Positions 8,213 to 17,872 of a stretch of DNA of 64,000 nt are shown here, piece after piece. The notes beneath the pieces are model-generated. The model made no database searches, had not been told where the DNA came from, and worked only from the letters and a program-made list of their open reading frames with translations. Both the position numbers and the translations under genes were made by a program. Each line of letters opens with the position of its first letter. Position 1 is the first letter of the stretch. This DNA comes from Stenotrophomonas rhizophila (GTDB lineage: Bacteria > Pseudomonadota > Gammaproteobacteria > Xanthomonadales > Xanthomonadaceae): the NCBI RefSeq assembly GCF_001704155.1, contig NZ_CP016294.1, forward strand, positions 1,299,501 to 1,363,500, given 5' to 3'.

Positions 8213-10816
8213 ATGTCAGCTTCCCCCCTTGTCGATCGCTGGATCGTACTGAAGTTCGGCGGCACCTCCGTGTCGCGTCGTCACCGTTGGGACACGATCG
8301 GGAAGCTGGCGAAAAAACGTGCGGAAGAAACCGGTGCGCGCGTGCTGGTGGTGGTGTCGGCCCTGTCCGGGGTGACCAATGAACTGACCGCGATCGCCGA
8401 TGGCGCCGCCGACAGCCGCGCCCGCGTGGATGCGCTGGTGGCCCGCCACCGCGAGTTCCTGGCCGAGCTCGAGCTCGACGCCAGCGCGCTGGATGTGCGC
8501 CTGGCCGCGCTGCAGGGCCTGCTGGACGAGCCGCGCGCCGCCGCGCGCCCGCTGGAGTGGCAGGCCGACGTGCTGGGCCAGGGCGAACTGCTGTCCTCCA
8601 CCATCGGCGCGGCCTACCTGCGCGCCAGCGGCCTGGATTTCGGCTGGATGGACGCCCGCGAGTGGCTGCAGGCGCTGCCGCCGCAGCCCAACCAGAGCGA
8701 CTGGTCGCAGCGTCTGTCGGTGAACTGCCAGTGGCGCTCGGATGCCGAGTGGGCCGCGGCGTTCCGCGCCCAGCCGACCCGCATGCTGATCACCCAGGGC
8801 TTCATCTCGCGCCACGCCGATGGCGGTACCGCCATCCTCGGCCGGGGCGGCTCGGATACCTCGGCCGCCTACTTTGGTGCGCTGCTGGGCGCCAGCCGGG
8901 TGGAAATCTGGACCGACGTGCCGGGCATGTTCAGCGCCAACCCGAAGGACGTACCCGACGCGCGCCTGCTGACCCGCCTGGATTATTACGAAGCACAGGA
9001 AATCGCGACCACCGGCGCCAAGGTGCTGCACCCGCGTTCGATCAAGCCGTGCCGCGATGCCGGCGTGCCGATGGCGATCCTGGATACCGAACGCCCGGAA
9101 CTGCCGGGCACCAGCATCGACGGCAATGCCGCACCGGTGCCGGGGGTGAAGGCGATCAGCCGCCGGAACGGCATCGTGCTGGTGTCGATGGAAGGCATCG
9201 GCATGTGGCAGCAGGTCGGCTTCCTGGCCGACGTGTTCGGGCTGTTCAAGAAGCATGGGTTGTCGGTGGACCTGATCGGTTCGGCCGAAACCAACGTCAC
9301 GGTGTCGCTGGACCCGTCCGAAAACCTGGTCAATACCGATGTGCTGGCCGCGTTGTCGGCCGACCTGTCGCAGATCTGCAAGGTCAAGATCATCGTGCCG
9401 TGCGCGGCGATCACGCTGGTCGGCCGCGGCATGCGTTCGCTGCTGCACAAGCTGTCGGACGTGTGGGCGACCTTCGGGCGCGAGCGCGTGCACATGATTT
9501 CGCAGTCGTCCAACGACCTCAACCTGACCTTCGTCATCGATGAAGCCGACGCCGACGGCCTGCTGCCGATCCTGCACGCCGAGCTGATCGACAGCGGCGC
9601 GATGCCGGTGGAAGAGGGCGAGGTGTTCGGCCCGCGCTGGCGCGAGATCGCCGGCACCATCCGCCCGCGCGAAACCGCGTGGTGGCGGGGCCAGCGCGAG
9701 CACCTGCTGCACCTGGCCCAGGCCGGTACGCCTCGCTATGTATACAACCTGGCCACGGTGCGCGCCCGCGCCCGCGCGCTGGCCGCGATCAGGCCGATCG
9801 ACCAGCGGTATTACGCGATCAAGGCCAACAGCCACCCGGCCATCCTGGAGCTGCTGGAGCAGGAAGGCTTCGGCCTGGAGTGCGTGTCGCACGGTGAACT
9901 GAAGCATGTGTTCAACGTGCTGCCGACGCTGTCGCCGCGCCGGGTGCTGTTCACCCCCAGCTTCGCGCCGCGCACCGAATATGAAGCGGCGTTCGCGCTC
10001 GGCGTGACCGTCACCGTGGACAACGTGGAAGCGCTGCAGCGCTGGCCGGACCTGTTCCGCAACCGCGAGCTGTGGCTACGCGTGGACCTGGGCCGGGGCG
10101 AAGGCCACCACGCCAAGGTCCGTACCGGCGGCAAGGACTCCAAGTTCGGCCTGCCGATCGCCCGCGTGGACGAGTTCGTGCGCCTGGCCGAAGACCTCGG
10201 CACCCGCGTGGTCGGCCTGCACGCCCACCTGGGCAGCGGCGTGGAAACGGCGCAGCACTGGCGCCTGATGTGCGACGAACTGGCCGGGTTCGCGCGCCGG
10301 ATCGGCAGCGTGGAAACCATCGACATCGGCGGCGGGTTGCCCATTCCCTACAGCGATGACGATGAACCGTTCGACCTGGACGCCTGGGCCGTCGGCCTGG
10401 CCGAGGTCAAGGCGGTGCACCCGGCCTTCCGCCTGGCGATTGAACCGGGCCGTTACCTGGTGGCCGAATCGGGCGTGCTGCTCACCACCGCCACCCAGGT
10501 GGTGGAGAAGGACGGTATCCGCCGCGTGGGCCTGGATGCGGGCATGAACACCTTGATGCGCCCGGCGCTGTACGACGCCTGGCACGACATCGAGAACCTC
10601 AGCCGGCTGGGCGGGTATGCCGAGGCACTGTTCGACGTGGTCGGGCCGATCTGCGAATCCAGCGATGTGTTCGGCAAGCGCCGCCGGCTGCCGGTATCCA
10701 CCGCGCCGGACGATGTGATGCTGATCGCCGATGCCGGTGCCTACGGGTACGTCATGGCCAACACCTACAACCAGCGCGAGCTGCCGCGCGAGGACATCAT
10801 CGACGATGTGCCTTGA
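8213..10816 (+). CDS. Bifunctional aspartate kinase / diaminopimelate decarboxylase
   Basis: This 867-residue fusion catalyses the first and last steps of lysine synthesis. The N-terminal kinase half begins with VLKFGGTSVS (KFGGTS at 14-19), includes GRGGSDTSAAYFGALL and EIWTDVPGMFSANP, and continues into ACT-type regulatory repeats (VSMEGIGMWQQVGFLADVF). The C-terminal half is a PLP-dependent decarboxylase with YYAIKANSHP (Lys537 for PLP), HLGSGVE, the phosphate-binding DIGGGLPIPY (G706-G708) and EPGRYLVAESG. This fusion is known from Xanthomonas and Xylella. The start at 8213 (MSASPLVDRW) was chosen over 8171, whose extra residues look non-coding. Putting both ends of the pathway in one chain may couple flux and feedback. 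Confidence 0.95.
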   Translation: MSASPLVDRWIVLKFGGTSVSRRHRWDTIGKLAKKRAEETGARVLVVVSALSGVTNELTAIADGAADSRARVDALVARHREFLAELELDASALDVRLAALQGLLDEPRAAARPLEWQADVLGQGELLSSTIGAAYLRASGLDFGWMDAREWLQALPPQPNQSDWSQRLSVNCQWRSDAEWAAAFRAQPTRMLITQGFISRHADGGTAILGRGGSDTSAAYFGALLGASRVEIWTDVPGMFSANPKDVPDARLLTRLDYYEAQEIATTGAKVLHPRSIKPCRDAGVPMAILDTERPELPGTSIDGNAAPVPGVKAISRRNGIVLVSMEGIGMWQQVGFLADVFGLFKKHGLSVDLIGSAETNVTVSLDPSENLVNTDVLAALSADLSQICKVKIIVPCAAITLVGRGMRSLLHKLSDVWATFGRERVHMISQSSNDLNLTFVIDEADADGLLPILHAELIDSGAMPVEEGEVFGPRWREIAGTIRPRETAWWRGQREHLLHLAQAGTPRYVYNLATVRARARALAAIRPIDQRYYAIKANSHPAILELLEQEGFGLECVSHGELKHVFNVLPTLSPRRVLFTPSFAPRTEYEAAFALGVTVTVDNVEALQRWPDLFRNRELWLRVDLGRGEGHHAKVRTGGKDSKFGLPIARVDEFVRLAEDLGTRVVGLHAHLGSGVETAQHWRLMCDELAGFARRIGSVETIDIGGGLPIPYSDDDEPFDLDAWAVGLAEVKAVHPAFRLAIEPGRYLVAESGVLLTTATQVVEKDGIRRVGLDAGMNTLMRPALYDAWHDIENLSRLGGYAEALFDVVGPICESSDVFGKRRRLPVSTAPDDVMLIADAGAYGYVMANTYNQRELPREDIIDDVP

Positions 10817-10858
10817 GCGCCTTCCGTTGGTTTCCCTTATTGCCTCACCGGATACGCC

Positions 10859-12211
10859 ATGACTGCTTTCGATAAACACCAGGTTGCCTGCTTCCGCTTC
10901 GTCCGCTGCGACTTCGCCGCGGATACCGGCGTGGCGCAGCTGGTCTACGCCTTCGACAACGGTCCGGAGCTGGTCGAGACGGTCAGCATTCCCGGCGCGC
11001 CGTTCGTGCTGGACGCTGCCCGCGCCGAGGCCGTGCAGCGGGCGCTGCGCCTGCTGCACCTGTTCGCGGGCGTCAGCTATTACAAGGCTGCGGTGCCGGA
11101 GCAGGTGCGGATCGACAGCTACAGCATCGATGCCGATACCGCCGCGCTGGTGGAAACGGTGTACCTCAACGGGCTGGGCGAGTTCGCTTACCGCAACGGG
11201 CTGAACCTGCGCGGGCGGTTCCGCCTGCCGGTGGACGGCGAGGCGTTCACCGCGCCGGCGGTGGGCCTGCGCGAGCATGCACTGGTAGCCATCGGCGGCG
11301 GCAAGGATTCGCTGGTCAGCATTGAAGCGCTGCGCACGCTGGGCATCGCCGAAACGGTGACCTGGATCGGCGGTTCGCAGCTGATCCGTGCCTGCGCCGA
11401 ACGCACCGGCCTGCCGATGCTCAACATCGGCCGCACGCTGGCCCCCGAGCTGTTCGAGCTCAACCGCCAGGGCGCGTGGAACGGGCATATCCCGGTCACC
11501 GCGGTGAACTCGGCGATCATGGTGCTGGCCGCGCTGCTGCAGGGCGTGGACCAGGTCGTGTTCTCCAACGAGCGTTCGGCCAGCTACGGCAGCCAGATCC
11601 CGGGTACCGGTGAAGTGAACCACCAGTGGTCCAAGGGCTGGGCCTTCGAGCAGGCCTTTGGCGAACACCTTGAGAGGCACGTGGCGGCGGACCTGCACTA
11701 CTACTCGCTGCTGCGCCCGCTGTCGGAGCTGGCCGTGGCGCGCCAGTTCGCCAGGACCGATTTCTACGACGCGCATTTCTCCAGCTGCAACCGCAACTTC
11801 CACATCCTGGGCGAGCGCCCGGTGAACCGCTGGTGCGGGGTCTGCCCGAAGTGCCACTTCGTGTTCCTGGCGCTGGCCCCGTTCATGCCCAAGACCCGGC
11901 TGGTGCGCATCTTCGGCCGCAACCTGCTGGACGACATGGAGCAGGCCGGCGGCTTCGACGCGCTGCTGGAATTCCAGGACCACAAGCCGTTCGAATGCGT
12001 GGGCGAAGGCCGCGAATCGCGTGCGGCGATGGCCACCCTGGCGGCACGTCCGGAATGGAACGAGGATGCGCTGGTGAAGCGTTTCATCCAGGAGATCCAG
12101 CCGCAGCTGGACGGCGCCGAACTGCAGATCGAACCGTTGCTGGTGCTGGAAGGCGAGCACCGGATTCCGGCGGCGATCTGGGAGCGCCTGCGTGCGAATT
12201 TCGCAGCTTGA
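10859..12211 (+). CDS. murL: MurL, UDP-MurNAc-L-Ala-L-Glu epimerase
   Basis: This 450-residue protein resembles MurL described in Xanthomonas oryzae, which epimerises the terminal L-glutamate of UDP-MurNAc-L-Ala-L-Glu to D-glutamate using ATP. Visible signs are the ATP-pyrophosphatase-like loop [17 protein letters not shown] (Gly146-Ser151), the segment [20 protein letters not shown], and a cysteine cluster [12 protein letters not shown] that may bind metal. The downstream murD2 overlaps its end by 20 bases, so translation is coupled. The pair replaces the MurI-MurD route to D-Glu. Assignment rests on family recall and gene pairing. Confidence 0.88.
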   Translation: MTAFDKHQVACFRFVRCDFAADTGVAQLVYAFDNGPELVETVSIPGAPFVLDAARAEAVQRALRLLHLFAGVSYYKAAVPEQVRIDSYSIDADTAALVETVYLNGLGEFAYRNGLNLRGRFRLPVDGEAFTAPAVGLREHALVAIGGGKDSLVSIEALRTLGIAETVTWIGGSQLIRACAERTGLPMLNIGRTLAPELFELNRQGAWNGHIPVTAVNSAIMVLAALLQGVDQVVFSNERSASYGSQIPGTGEVNHQWSKGWAFEQAFGEHLERHVAADLHYYSLLRPLSELAVARQFARTDFYDAHFSSCNRNFHILGERPVNRWCGVCPKCHFVFLALAPFMPKTRLVRIFGRNLLDDMEQAGGFDALLEFQDHKPFECVGEGRESRAAMATLAARPEWNEDALVKRFIQEIQPQLDGAELQIEPLLVLEGEHRIPAAIWERLRANFAA

Positions 12212-13601
12212 AGGCAAGCGCGTAGCGCTGTGGGGCTGGGGGCGTGAGGGGCGTGCGGCATTCGCCGTCCTGCGCCAACGCCTGCCGGGGCTGGCCCTGA
12301 CTCTGTTCTGCCCCGAGGCCGAGGCCGCCGCTGCGCGGGCCGAGGCCGGCAATGCGCTGCAGGTGCGGTCGGATGTGAGCGGTGAATCCCTGGCCGCCTT
12401 CGAGGTGGTGATCAAGTCGCCGGGAATCAGCCCCTACGGGGAAGCTGCGGTGTCGGCGGCGGCGCAGGGCACGCAGTTCATCGGCGGTACCTCGCTGTGG
12501 TTTGCCGAGCATGCCGATGCCGAAGGCACCGTGCGCGACACCGTGTGCGTGACCGGCACCAAGGGCAAGAGCACCACCACCTCGTTGCTGGCGCATCTGC
12601 TGCGCGCCTCGGGCGCCCGGACCGGGCTGGTGGGCAACATCGGCCTGCCGCTGTTGGAGGTGCTGGACCCGCAGCCGGCGCCGGCGTACTGGGCGGTGGA
12701 GCTGTCCAGCTACCAGACCGGCGAGGTGGCGCGCAGTGGCGCGCATCCGCAGGTGGCGGTAGTGCTGAACCTGTTTCCCGAGCACCTGGACTGGCATGGC
12801 AGCGAAGCGCGCTACATCCAGGACAAGCTGGCGCTGGTGACCGGCGCGGCACCGCGTATCGCGGTGCTCAACGCGGCCGACCCGCACCTGGCCGCGCTGT
12901 CGCTGCCGGACAGCGAGGTGGTGTGGTTCAACCAGCCGCAGGGCTGGCACATGCGCGGCGAGTGGGTGTATCGCGGCGAGCAGCGGGTGTTCGATACCGC
13001 GAACACGCCGCTGCCGGGCCGGCACAACCGCGGCAACCTGTGCGCGGTGCTGGCGGCCATCGAAGCACTGGGCCTGGATGCGGTGGCGCTTGCGCCTGCC
13101 GTGCAGGATTTCAGGCCGTTGCCGAACCGCCTGCAGACCATCGGCCGCCGCGACGGGCTGCGCTTCGTCAACGACTCGATCAGCACCACCCCGCACGCCA
13201 GCCTGGCGGCGCTGGAATGCTTCGCCGGCCAGCGCATCGCGCTGCTGGTGGGCGGGCATGACCGGGGGCTGGACTGGCACGATTTCGTGGACCACATGGC
13301 GCACGACGTGCCGCCGGTGGAGATCGTCACCATGGGCGCCAACGGCCCGCGCATCCACGCGCTGCTGCAGCCGCTGGCCGATGCAGGCAGGTTCGGTCTG
13401 CACGCCGCCGGCGATCTGGAGGAGGCGGTGCGACTGGCCCGCACGGCGCTCGGCGAACAGGGTGGGGTGGTGTTGATGTCCCCGGGCGCGCCGAGCTACG
13501 GCGTGTACCGCGATTACGTCGCCCGCGGCCGACATTTCGCCGAGCTTGCAGGGTTCGACCCGGACCAGATCACCGCGATCCCGGGCATCGGCATCGCCTG
13601 A
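12192..13601 (+). CDS. murD2: MurD2, UDP-MurNAc-L-alanine--L-glutamate ligase
   Basis: This 469-residue Mur ligase starts at a GTG inside the end of murL. The N-terminal Rossmann-like domain ([16 protein letters not shown]) precedes the ATP loop [13 protein letters not shown] (G122-S127), the central domain [10 protein letters not shown] and [10 protein letters not shown], and the C-terminal domain [17 protein letters not shown] and [14 protein letters not shown]. MurD2 adds L-Glu instead of D-Glu to UDP-MurNAc-L-Ala in the cytosol, and MurL then epimerises it. Substrate choice cannot be read from the sequence; it is inferred from the overlap with murL. The tandem repeat array begins about ten bases after its stop. 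Confidence 0.9.
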   Translation: MRISQLEGKRVALWGWGREGRAAFAVLRQRLPGLALTLFCPEAEAAAARAEAGNALQVRSDVSGESLAAFEVVIKSPGISPYGEAAVSAAAQGTQFIGGTSLWFAEHADAEGTVRDTVCVTGTKGKSTTTSLLAHLLRASGARTGLVGNIGLPLLEVLDPQPAPAYWAVELSSYQTGEVARSGAHPQVAVVLNLFPEHLDWHGSEARYIQDKLALVTGAAPRIAVLNAADPHLAALSLPDSEVVWFNQPQGWHMRGEWVYRGEQRVFDTANTPLPGRHNRGNLCAVLAAIEALGLDAVALAPAVQDFRPLPNRLQTIGRRDGLRFVNDSISTTPHASLAALECFAGQRIALLVGGHDRGLDWHDFVDHMAHDVPPVEIVTMGANGPRIHALLQPLADAGRFGLHAAGDLEEAVRLARTALGEQGGVVLMSPGAPSYGVYRDYVARGRHFAELAGFDPDQITAIPGIGIA

Positions 13602-13606
13602 CATTT

Positions 13607-14004
13607 CGCCAACGGCGCAGCCGGACGGTAGAGCGGACGGTAGAGCGGACTGTCAGTCCGCTGCTCTTCGCGGCCCACCGTGGCATAGCGCCAACGGCCC
13701 GGCGCAGCCGAAGGTAGAGCGGACTGTCAGTCCGCTGCTCTCCGCGGCCCACCGTGGCATAGCGCCAACGGCGCAGCCGAAGGTAGAGCGGACTGTTAGT
13801 CCGCTGCTCTTCGCGGCCCACCCTGGCATAGCGCCAACGGCGCAGCCGACGGTAGAGCGGACTGTTAGTCCGCTCTCTTCGCGGACCACCCTGGCATAGC
13901 GCCAACGGCGCAGCCGGACGGTAGAGCGGACTGTTAGTCCGCTGCTCTTCGCGGCCCACCCTGGCATAGCGCCAACGGCGCAGCCGACTAACAGTCGGCT
14001 CTAC
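13607..14004 (+). repeat. Tandem array of SMAG-containing units (~69 bp period)
   Basis: Five copies of a unit begin with GTAG at 13640, 13714, 13783, 13852 and 13921 (periods 74, 69, 69, 69). Each starts with the palindrome AGCGGACT, GTT or GTC, AGTCCGCT. A conserved 46-base spacer follows, running from GCTCTTCGCGGC through CTGGCATAGCGCCAACG to GGCGCAGCCG. A truncated GTAG head at 13628 precedes it. An inverted, sequence-divergent SMAG (13982-14004, GTAG on the minus strand with AGCCGACT arms) closes it. The 74-bp unit has a 5-base insertion. Only single elements or pairs are the usual form, so this looks like a locally amplified VNTR. Confidence 0.9.
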
Positions 14005-14014
14005 CACCCGCCGA

Positions 14015-14102
14015 GCGACCACCCGCCGTTTGACCCCCGCCACGCGACCGCCCGCCGTTTGACCACTCGCCACGCGACCCCCCGCCGCGTAACCACCCGC
14101 CC
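14015..14102 (+). repeat. Short degenerate direct repeats (~30 bp period)
   Basis: Three imperfect units start with GCGACC at 14015, 14044 and 14074 and share the pattern GCGACCnCCCGCCG followed by TTTGACC and CGCCAC. They lie directly between the SMAG array and the next gene's leader. Confidence 0.65.
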
Positions 14103-14163
14103 CCTGCGGCCCGTCACATGTCCCGACATACACTCTGGGCTCTTTCCCGGAAGGAGCAGGCGC

Positions 14164-14958
14164 ATGAAGCAGCAATGGCAGTGGGGTGCGGCACTGGTAC
14201 TGGGCATGACGGCATTGCCGGCCCTGGCGGCGATGCAGGCCAAGCCGGTGGAGTGGAAGCACGAAGGCACCACCTTCAGCGGGGTGCTGGTCTACGACGA
14301 CGAAGACAACGACAAGCGCCCCGGCCTGGTGATGGTGCCGAACTGGAGGGGCGTGAACGAGTCGGCCATCACCAAGGCCAAGCAGCTGGCCGGCGACGAT
14401 TACGTGGTGCTGGTCGCCGACGTGTACGGCAAGGGCGTGCGCCCGAAGACCGACGCGGAAGCCGGCCCGGTGGCGACCAAGCTGCGCAATGACCGCCCGG
14501 TGCTGCGCGCCCGCGCGCTGAAGGCGCTGGAAGTGCTCAAGGCCCAGGCCAGCAACGCGCCGCTGGATGCCACGAAGATCGGTGCGGTCGGGTTCTGCTT
14601 CGGCGGCACCACGGTGCTGGAGCTGGCCCGTGCCGGGGCGCCGCTGGCCGGTGTGGTCAGCCTGCATGGCGGGCTGGGCTCGCCGTTGCCGGCCAAGGCC
14701 GGTGGCACCCATCCGTCAGTGCTGGTGCTCAATGGTGCCGACGACAAGGGCATCAGCAAAGACGACATCGCCAGCTTCGAGCAGGAGATGAACGCGGCCA
14801 AGGTCGATTGGGAGTTCACCAACTACAGCGGTGCGGTGCACTGCTTCGCCGAAGCCGATGCCAACAACCCGCCGGGCTGCCTGTACAACGAGCGGGCGGC
14901 GAAGCGGGCGTGGAAGAGCCTGGATACGTTCTTCGACGGGTTGTTCGACAAGCGCTGA
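14164..14958 (+). CDS. Exported dienelactone hydrolase family protein
   Basis: This 264-residue alpha/beta hydrolase of the dienelactone hydrolase family has a signal peptide (MKQQWQWGAALVLGMTALP, cleavage near ALA-AMQ), so it should act in the periplasm. The triad is visible as Cys145 in VGFCFGGTT, Asp193 in LNGADDKG and His226 in SGAVHCFAE. The family hydrolyses lactones or esters, often with a Cys nucleophile; the substrate here is unknown. A GGAGCAG ribosome site fixes the start. It is probably monocistronic, with repeats before and after it. Confidence 0.88.
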   Translation: MKQQWQWGAALVLGMTALPALAAMQAKPVEWKHEGTTFSGVLVYDDEDNDKRPGLVMVPNWRGVNESAITKAKQLAGDDYVVLVADVYGKGVRPKTDAEAGPVATKLRNDRPVLRARALKALEVLKAQASNAPLDATKIGAVGFCFGGTTVLELARAGAPLAGVVSLHGGLGSPLPAKAGGTHPSVLVLNGADDKGISKDDIASFEQEMNAAKVDWEFTNYSGAVHCFAEADANNPPGCLYNERAAKRAWKSLDTFFDGLFDKR

Positions 14959-14978
14959 CGCCCGCCGCGTTGCGGCGC

Positions 14979-15003
14979 CGCCCGACCAACGGTCGGGCGC
15001 TAC
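14979..15003 (-). repeat. SMAG/REP-like element
   Basis: On the minus strand it reads GTAG, CGCCCGACC, GTT, GGTCGGGCG, a perfect 9-bp stem. It lies 21 bases after the hydrolase stop and pairs, GTAG heads inward, with the next element. Confidence 0.9.
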
Positions 15004-15007
15004 CCCG

Positions 15008-15032
15008 GTAGGCGACGACCGTTGGTCGTCAC
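15008..15032 (+). repeat. SMAG/REP-like element
   Basis: GTAG, GCGACGACC, GTT, GGTCGTCAC with one mismatch near the base of the stem. The pair with 14979 sits between two convergent genes and may act as their transcription barrier. Confidence 0.85.
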
Positions 15033-15041
15033 CCGCGGGGA

Positions 15042-16040
15042 TCAATGCGAACGCTGTACCGCGTAACGGGCCAGGCCGCGCAGGGCGGCGACCGCATCGT
15101 TGTCGGCCAGGCCGTCGAGCGCGCGCTCGGCGGCGTCGGCGTATTCCTCGGCGCGGCGGCGGCTGTATTCCAGCCCGCCGGTGGCGTGGATGGCGGCCAG
15201 CACTTCCGGCATCGCATCCGCATCGCCGTTCTGCACGATGGCGCGCAGACGCTCGCGGGTGGTGGCGTCGGAATGGGCCATGGCGTGGATCAGCGGCAGG
15301 GTCGCCTTGCCTTCGGCCAGGTCGTCGCCCAGGTTCTTGCCCAGTTCCTCGGCGTTGGCCGAGTAGTCGAGCACGTCGTCGGCGATCTGGAAGGCGTAGC
15401 CCAGCGCCATGCCGTAATCGTACAGCGCCTGCTGGGTGGCCTCGTCCACGCCGCTGGCCAGTGCCCCCAGGCGGGTGCCGGCGGCGAACAGCACCGCGGT
15501 CTTGCGCTCGATCACCCGCAGGTAGGCGGCCTCGTCGGTATCCGGGTTGTGCACGTGCAGCAGCTGCAGCACTTCGCCTTCGGCGATGCGGTTGGTGGTG
15601 TCGGCCAGGATCTGCATGACCGGCATGCGGTCCAGTTCGACCATCAGCTGGAAGCTGCGCGAGTACAGGAAGTCGCCGACCAGCACGCTCGGGGCGTTGC
15701 CCCACAGCGCATTGGCGGTGCTGCGGCCGCGCCGCAGGCTGGATTCGTCCACCACGTCGTCGTGCAGCAGGGTCGAGGTGTGGATGAACTCGATGATCGC
15801 CGCCAGCTGGTGGTGCTCCGGGCCGGCCTGGCCGACCGCGTGGCCGGCCAGCATGACCAGCATCGGCCGCAGGCGCTTGCCGCCGGCAGAGATGATGTGG
15901 TCGGCGATCTGGTTGATCAGCACGACATCCGAGGACAGTCGGCGGCGAATCAGCGCATCCACGGCGGCCATGTCGGGCGCGGCGAGCGACTGGATCTGGG
16001 GCAGGCCCAGCGCGGGGCGGGTGTCTTCGGTGATGGTCAT
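15042..16040 (-). CDS. ispB: Octaprenyl/polyprenyl diphosphate synthase
   Basis: This 332-residue trans-prenyltransferase elongates farnesyl diphosphate with isopentenyl diphosphate to make the ubiquinone side chain. It carries the two aspartate-rich motifs: DDVVD (94-98, in STLLHDDVVDES) and DDVLD (221-225, in FQIADDVLDYS). It also has the GGKRLRP segment at 53-59 and EGEVLQL. Length and motifs match IspB. It is convergent with the dienelactone hydrolase gene and divergent from the alpha-glucosidase gene at 16235, with 194 bases between them. Chain length cannot be proven from sequence alone. Confidence 0.93.
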   Translation of the reverse strand: MTITEDTRPALGLPQIQSLAAPDMAAVDALIRRRLSSDVVLINQIADHIISAGGKRLRPMLVMLAGHAVGQAGPEHHQLAAIIEFIHTSTLLHDDVVDESSLRRGRSTANALWGNAPSVLVGDFLYSRSFQLMVELDRMPVMQILADTTNRIAEGEVLQLLHVHNPDTDEAAYLRVIERKTAVLFAAGTRLGALASGVDEATQQALYDYGMALGYAFQIADDVLDYSANAEELGKNLGDDLAEGKATLPLIHAMAHSDATTRERLRAIVQNGDADAMPEVLAAIHATGGLEYSRRRAEEYADAAERALDGLADNDAVAALRGLARYAVQRSH

Positions 16041-16126
16041 GCGGTCTGACTTTCAGGCGTGGGCGGAATTATAGGCGGTGCGGACGTATTCCGCCCGCGA
16101 AGGCGGTCCGGGGGCCGGGCAGAGCG

Positions 16127-16140
16127 TGAATACGTATGCA
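16127..16140. promoter_or_regulatory. Maltodextrin-type operator, copy 1
   Basis: TGAATACGTATGCA, a 14-bp near-palindrome, lies 95 bases before the GH13 alpha-glucosidase. The same word occurs upstream of the TonB receptor (20989-21002) and in the promoter region shared by the GH97 and six-hairpin genes (23252-23265). The form fits a LacI-family site. Confidence 0.75.
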
Positions 16141-16234
16141 AGCGGCGCCACCGCCGAGGGTGCGCCGCTAAGCTTGTCGGGTACGTTCTGGCGCCCGTGG
16201 GAGGGCGCCCTGGAAGCCCGGAGGGGGGCCCTCG

Positions 16235-17848
16235 ATGACGCAGATTCCATGGTGGCGCGGTGCCGTCATCTATCAGATTTACCCGCGCAGTTTCCTGGAT
16301 GCCAACGGTGATGGCGTGGGCGACCTGCCCGGCATCATCGAACGGCTGGACTACGTGGCCTCGCTGGGGGTGGACGCGATCTGGATTTCGCCGTTCTTCA
16401 CCTCGCCCATGGCCGACTTCGGTTACGACATCGCCGACCACCGCGATGTGGATCCGCTGTTCGGCACCCTGGCCGATTTCGACCGGTTGCTGGCCAAGGC
16501 GCACGCGCTGGGCCTGAAGGTGATGATCGACCAGGTGTTCAGCCACACCTCGATCGAGCACGCCTGGTTCCGCGAGAGCCGCCAGGACCGCACCAATCCC
16601 AAGGCGGACTGGTACGTGTGGGCCGACCCGCGCGAGGACGGCACCCCGCCCAACAACTGGATGTCCATCTTCGGGGGCGTGGCCTGGCAGTGGGAGCCGC
16701 GCCGCGAGCAGTACTTCCTGCACAATTTCCTGGCCGACCAGCCGGACCTGGACTTCCACAATCCGGCCGTTCAGGAGGCCACCCTGGACTACGTACGGTT
16801 CTGGCTGGACCGCGGCGTGGATGGCTTCCGCCTGGATTCGATCAACTTCTGCTTCCACGACAAGCAGCTGCGCGACAACCCGGCCAAGCCGCTGGAAAAG
16901 CGCCTGGGCCGGGGCTTCAGCACCGACAACCCGTACGCCTACCAGTACCACTACTACAACAACACCCAGCCGGAGAACCTGCCGTTCATCGAGCGCCTGC
17001 GCGGGCTGCTGGACGAGTACCCGGGCGCGGTCAGCCTGGGCGAGATCTCCGCCGAGGATTCGCTGGCGACCACGGCCGAGTACACCGCGCCGGGTCGCCT
17101 GCACATGGGCTACAGCTTCGAGCTGCTGGTCAAGGATTACAGCGCGGCCTACATCCGCGACACGGTGTCGCGGCTGGAAGCGACCATGACCGAAGGCTGG
17201 CCGTGCTGGGCGATCTCCAACCACGACGTGGAGCGCGCGGTGACCCGTTGGGGCGGGCACCCGGCGCAGCCGCGGCTGGCGCGGCTGCTGGTGGCGGTGC
17301 TGTGTTCGCTGCGCGGTTCGATCTGCCTGTACCAGGGAGAAGAGCTGGGCCTGGGCGAAGCGGACGTGCCGTTCGAGGCGCTGCAGGATCCGTATGGCAT
17401 CACCTTCTGGCCGAACTTCAAGGGCCGCGACGGGTGCCGCACGCCGATGCCGTGGCTGGATGCGCCGCTGGCCGGGTTCACCAGCGGTACGCCGTGGCTG
17501 CCGATCCCGCAGGAGCACCAGGCCAGTGCAGTGGCGGTGCAGGAGCACGATCCGCACTCGGTGTTGAACGCGTTCCGCCATTTCCTGGCGTGGCGCCGCA
17601 CCATGCCGACGCTGCTGCTGGGCGACATCCGGTTCCTGGACACCGCCGAGCCGGTGCTGATGTTCGAACGCGTGCACGCGGGCGAGACGCTGCTGCTGGC
17701 GTTCAACCTGTCGCCCGAGACGGCGCAGGTGGCGTTGCCGGAAGGGCAGTGGCACGCGCTGCACGTGCCGGGCCCGGATGCAGGGCAGGCCGATGGGGCA
17801 ACGCTGCACCTGCCGGCACAGGCGATGTACTGCGCACGCCGCGCCTGA
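16235..17848 (+). CDS. GH13 alpha-glucosidase (XgtA-like)
   Basis: This 537-residue cytosolic GH13 enzyme opens with WWRGAVIYQIYPRSF and has the catalytic triad Asp201 (GFRLDSIN), Glu270 (LGEISAED) and Asp331 (SNHDVERA). These positions agree with what I recall for the alpha-glucoside-transferring alpha-glucosidase XgtA of Xanthomonas campestris. It hydrolyses maltose and short malto-oligosaccharides or transfers their glucosyl units. There is no signal peptide. A strong GGAGGGGGG ribosome site precedes the start. The operator at 16127 and the nearby receptor and permease place it at the end of a maltodextrin uptake route. Confidence 0.92.
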   Translation: MTQIPWWRGAVIYQIYPRSFLDANGDGVGDLPGIIERLDYVASLGVDAIWISPFFTSPMADFGYDIADHRDVDPLFGTLADFDRLLAKAHALGLKVMIDQVFSHTSIEHAWFRESRQDRTNPKADWYVWADPREDGTPPNNWMSIFGGVAWQWEPRREQYFLHNFLADQPDLDFHNPAVQEATLDYVRFWLDRGVDGFRLDSINFCFHDKQLRDNPAKPLEKRLGRGFSTDNPYAYQYHYYNNTQPENLPFIERLRGLLDEYPGAVSLGEISAEDSLATTAEYTAPGRLHMGYSFELLVKDYSAAYIRDTVSRLEATMTEGWPCWAISNHDVERAVTRWGGHPAQPRLARLLVAVLCSLRGSICLYQGEELGLGEADVPFEALQDPYGITFWPNFKGRDGCRTPMPWLDAPLAGFTSGTPWLPIPQEHQASAVAVQEHDPHSVLNAFRHFLAWRRTMPTLLLGDIRFLDTAEPVLMFERVHAGETLLLAFNLSPETAQVALPEGQWHALHVPGPDAGQADGATLHLPAQAMYCARRA

Positions 17849-17872
17849 TTCACGATTTCCGGTGGTATTGAT

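Noticed and set aside
13607..14004. Resemblance of the tandem array to a CRISPR array
   Set aside because: The spacers are nearly identical to each other, the repeat is a GTAG palindrome and no cas gene is present. It is a repeat expansion of a SMAG unit.
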